A stretch of DNA of 46,701 bases. It comes from Granulosicoccus sp. (GTDB lineage: Bacteria > Pseudomonadota > Gammaproteobacteria > Granulosicoccales > Granulosicoccaceae). Under the pieces are notes generated by a model. The model had not been told where the DNA came from, did no database searches, and saw nothing but the letters and a program-made list of their open reading frames with translations. The stretch lies in NCBI GenBank assembly GCA_023301795.1, contig JALZVU010000118.1, positions 1 to 46,701 on the forward strand, in the 5' to 3' direction. Every line of letters starts with the position of its first letter. The stretch's first letter is position 1. Shown here one piece after another: positions 44,540-46,701 of this stretch. The translations under genes were made by a program, and so were the position numbers.

Positions 44540-46701
44540 ATGCTAGCTCCTTATAAGAGCGCCAAGACGCGCGCACTGTACGATTATCCTACCTATTGGG
44601 CAGAATGCTACGGGCGCGCACCTTTTCTGCCTATGTGCCGTGCAGAGATGGACGAATTGGGCTGGGATAGCTGCGATATTATTGTAGTCACGGGCGACGC
44701 CTACGTGGATCACCCTAGTTTTGGTATGGCTATTGTAGGCCGATTGCTGGAGGCGCAGGGCTTTCGTGTAGGTATCATTTCGCAGCCGGACTGGCAGGAC
44801 ACCAAGGCGTTCGAGGCTTTGGGCGCACCCAATCTGTTCTTCGGCGTCACCGCCGGCAATATGGATTCCATGATCAACCGCTATACGGCTGATCGCAAAG
44901 TGCGTTCTGACGATGCCTATTCCCCTGACGATGTAGGCGGCTTGCGCCCCGATCGCAGCACCCTTGTCTATTCCAACCGATGTCGTGAAGCCTACAAGGA
45001 TGCACCCATAGTCATTGGCGGCATTGAGGCCTCACTGCGCCGTATCGCGCACTACGACTACTGGCAAGACAAGGTTCGCCGGTCTATTCTGGCCGATTCC
45101 TGCGCTGACTTGCTGGTTTACGGTAACGGTGAGCGCGCCATCGTGGAAATCGCTCATCGTCTGGCGGCAGGCCACAAGCTCAAGGAAATGATCGATATCA
45201 GAGGCACCGCACTCGTTGTTGATGACATTCCTGAAGACTGGATTGTCATCGATTCCAGCAAAGTGGACAAACCGGGTCGTATCGAAGAGCCTGTTAATCC
45301 TTATGTTGTGCCCGAATACGAACAAGCTGAAAATGGCGATGGCGAGTCCAAACCCTGTCAGGATTCAGCACCTGCTACGCCAGAAAACACTCAAGTGCTC
45401 AGTTTCATGAGCCGCGAAGAACGCCAGGCCATAAGGCAAAACAAGCGCGACAAGACGGTACTGCGTCTACCATCGTTCGACATGGTCACCCATGACAAAG
45501 CGCTCTACGCACACGCTAATCGCGTTTTGCATTTGGAGACTAACCCCGGCAACGCACGCGCACTGGTACAAAATCAGGGCGGCAAAAAATTATGGCTTAA
45601 CCCGCCACCTATCCCTTTGACCACTGAGGAGATGGACTACGTTTTCGATCACCCGTACGCACGCGTGCCTCACCCAAGCTATGGGAAAGCGCGTATTCCA
45701 GCCTACGAGATGATTCGCTTTTCAGTGAACATCATGCGTGGCTGTTTTGGCGGTTGTACCTTCTGTTCTATAACCGAACACGAAGGCCGCGTTATCCAGA
45801 ACCGTTCCCAAGAATCAATTATCAAGGAAATAGAAACCATCCGTGATGAGGTGCCAGGTTTTACCGGCGTCATCTCTGACCTTGGTGGCCCTACCGCCAA
45901 CATGTACCGCATCGCCTGCAAATCGCGCGAAATAGAAGCCAATTGCCGCCTGCCCTCATGCGTATATCCTGACGTCTGCTCCAACCTCAACACCGATCAT
46001 TCATCATTGATACAGCTGTACAAAACTGCACGAGAGCTGCCCGGTATCAAGAAGGTTCTTATAGCGTCAGGCTTGCGTTATGACCTGGCTATCAAATCAC
46101 CAGAGTATGTGGAAGAACTGGTGACGCACCATGTTGGTGGCTACCTGAAAATCGCACCCGAGCATACCGAGCGCGGCCCTCTCGACAAGATGATGAAGCC
46201 GGGCATCGGTGCCTACGATGAATTCAAAAGGATGTTTGAAAAATTCACTAAGAAAGCGGGTAAGCAACAATTTTTAATCCCGTACTTTATCGCGGCTCAT
46301 CCGGGCACCACTGATGAAGACATGATGAATCTGGCACGCTGGCTCAAACAGAATGGCTTCCGGGCGGATCAGGTGCAGAACTTCTATCCGTCTCCAATGG
46401 CCACGGCCACCACGATGTACCACACCGGCAAAAACCCGCTGAAGCGTGTGCGTAGCGATAGCAGTGACGATGTCCCTATTCCCAAGACTGCCGAGCAGCG
46501 AAAACTGCACAAGGCATTTTTGCGCTATCACGACCCTCAGAACTGGCCAATGCTACGAGATGCTTTGCGCGCTATGGGCCGAAGCGAGCTTATCGGTAAT
46601 GGTAAAGACCAACTGATCCCCACGTTCCAGCCCAGAGATGGCAAGGGCTATCAGAGTGCACGGCGCAAGAACAGCACACCAGCTGAAAAGCGTAAAGGCC
46701 G
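44540..46701 (+). CDS. ygiQ: YgiQ-family radical SAM protein (truncated at window end)
   Basis: A partial gene with about 720 codons visible and no stop before the window ends; the family is ~740 residues, so it is nearly complete. The radical-SAM cluster motif is [12 protein letters not shown], near residue 402, with CxxxCxxC spacing. [20 protein letters not shown] is the typical N-terminal start. The substrate of this widespread UPF0313 family is unknown. It begins 38 bp from the adaptor gene on the opposite strand. Confidence 0.9.
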   Translation, partial: MLAPYKSAKTRALYDYPTYWAECYGRAPFLPMCRAEMDELGWDSCDIIVVTGDAYVDHPSFGMAIVGRLLEAQGFRVGIISQPDWQDTKAFEALGAPNLFFGVTAGNMDSMINRYTADRKVRSDDAYSPDDVGGLRPDRSTLVYSNRCREAYKDAPIVIGGIEASLRRIAHYDYWQDKVRRSILADSCADLLVYGNGERAIVEIAHRLAAGHKLKEMIDIRGTALVVDDIPEDWIVIDSSKVDKPGRIEEPVNPYVVPEYEQAENGDGESKPCQDSAPATPENTQVLSFMSREERQAIRQNKRDKTVLRLPSFDMVTHDKALYAHANRVLHLETNPGNARALVQNQGGKKLWLNPPPIPLTTEEMDYVFDHPYARVPHPSYGKARIPAYEMIRFSVNIMRGCFGGCTFCSITEHEGRVIQNRSQESIIKEIETIRDEVPGFTGVISDLGGPTANMYRIACKSREIEANCRLPSCVYPDVCSNLNTDHSSLIQLYKTARELPGIKKVLIASGLRYDLAIKSPEYVEELVTHHVGGYLKIAPEHTERGPLDKMMKPGIGAYDEFKRMFEKFTKKAGKQQFLIPYFIAAHPGTTDEDMMNLARWLKQNGFRADQVQNFYPSPMATATTMYHTGKNPLKRVRSDSSDDVPIPKTAEQRKLHKAFLRYHDPQNWPMLRDALRAMGRSELIGNGKDQLIPTFQPRDGKGYQSARRKNSTPAEKRKG

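Overview
The window looks like chromosomal DNA of a marine proteobacterium, most likely a gammaproteobacterium. The indicators are an RND efflux pair, a porin, a DUF4124 protein, YgiQ, and above all a methylated-amine and trimethylamine N-oxide (TMAO) catabolic gene set typical of marine heterotrophs. No rRNA, tRNA, CRISPR array, insertion sequence or phage structural gene was recognised.

Layout. 0.1-6.7 kb is an accessory-looking stretch: a solitary PAPS-reductase-like gene, a PIN-toxin/antitoxin pair, a GFA-fold protein, a small membrane protein, a VOC protein, and an SF1 helicase with a degenerate nuclease-like C-terminus overlapped by a small unknown gene. 6.8-9.5 kb holds a PhyH dioxygenase, an Ldh2/DpkA-family dehydrogenase and an XRE-cupin regulator. 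9.7-18.2 kb is a methylamine island on the plus strand: mgsABC, gmaS and dmmDABC. It is followed by a SugE/Gdx-type exporter on the opposite strand, an Amt transporter with a tiny membrane-protein gene, and 5-formyl-THF cyclo-ligase. 21.7-22.8 kb is a divergent TetR/DM13 pair with two palindromic operators. 22.9-27.5 kb carries a LysR regulator, a class II aldolase, a gamma-butyrobetaine-hydroxylase-like dioxygenase and a porin. 27.7-32.5 kb carries a four-FN3 secreted esterase, a double AhpD-like protein and a hotdog thioesterase. 32.6-39.2 kb is the second amine island, on the minus strand: tmoX-tmoV-tmoW-tdm. The end carries a DUF4124 protein, an RND pump with its adaptor, and a truncated ygiQ.

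How the genes work together (inference from family knowledge). TmoXVW would import TMAO and Tdm would cleave it to dimethylamine plus a C1 unit loaded on tetrahydrofolate. DmmABC, with DmmD, would demethylate dimethylamine to methylamine. GmaS would make gamma-glutamylmethylamide and MgsABC would convert it to N-methylglutamate. Amt may handle released ammonium or methylammonium, and the cyclo-ligase serves folate C1 metabolism. The expected last enzyme, N-methylglutamate dehydrogenase (mgdABCD), is absent from the window. A DpkA-family dehydrogenase, whose relatives act on N-methyl amino acids, sits next to the regulator. This gap is the most interesting loose end.
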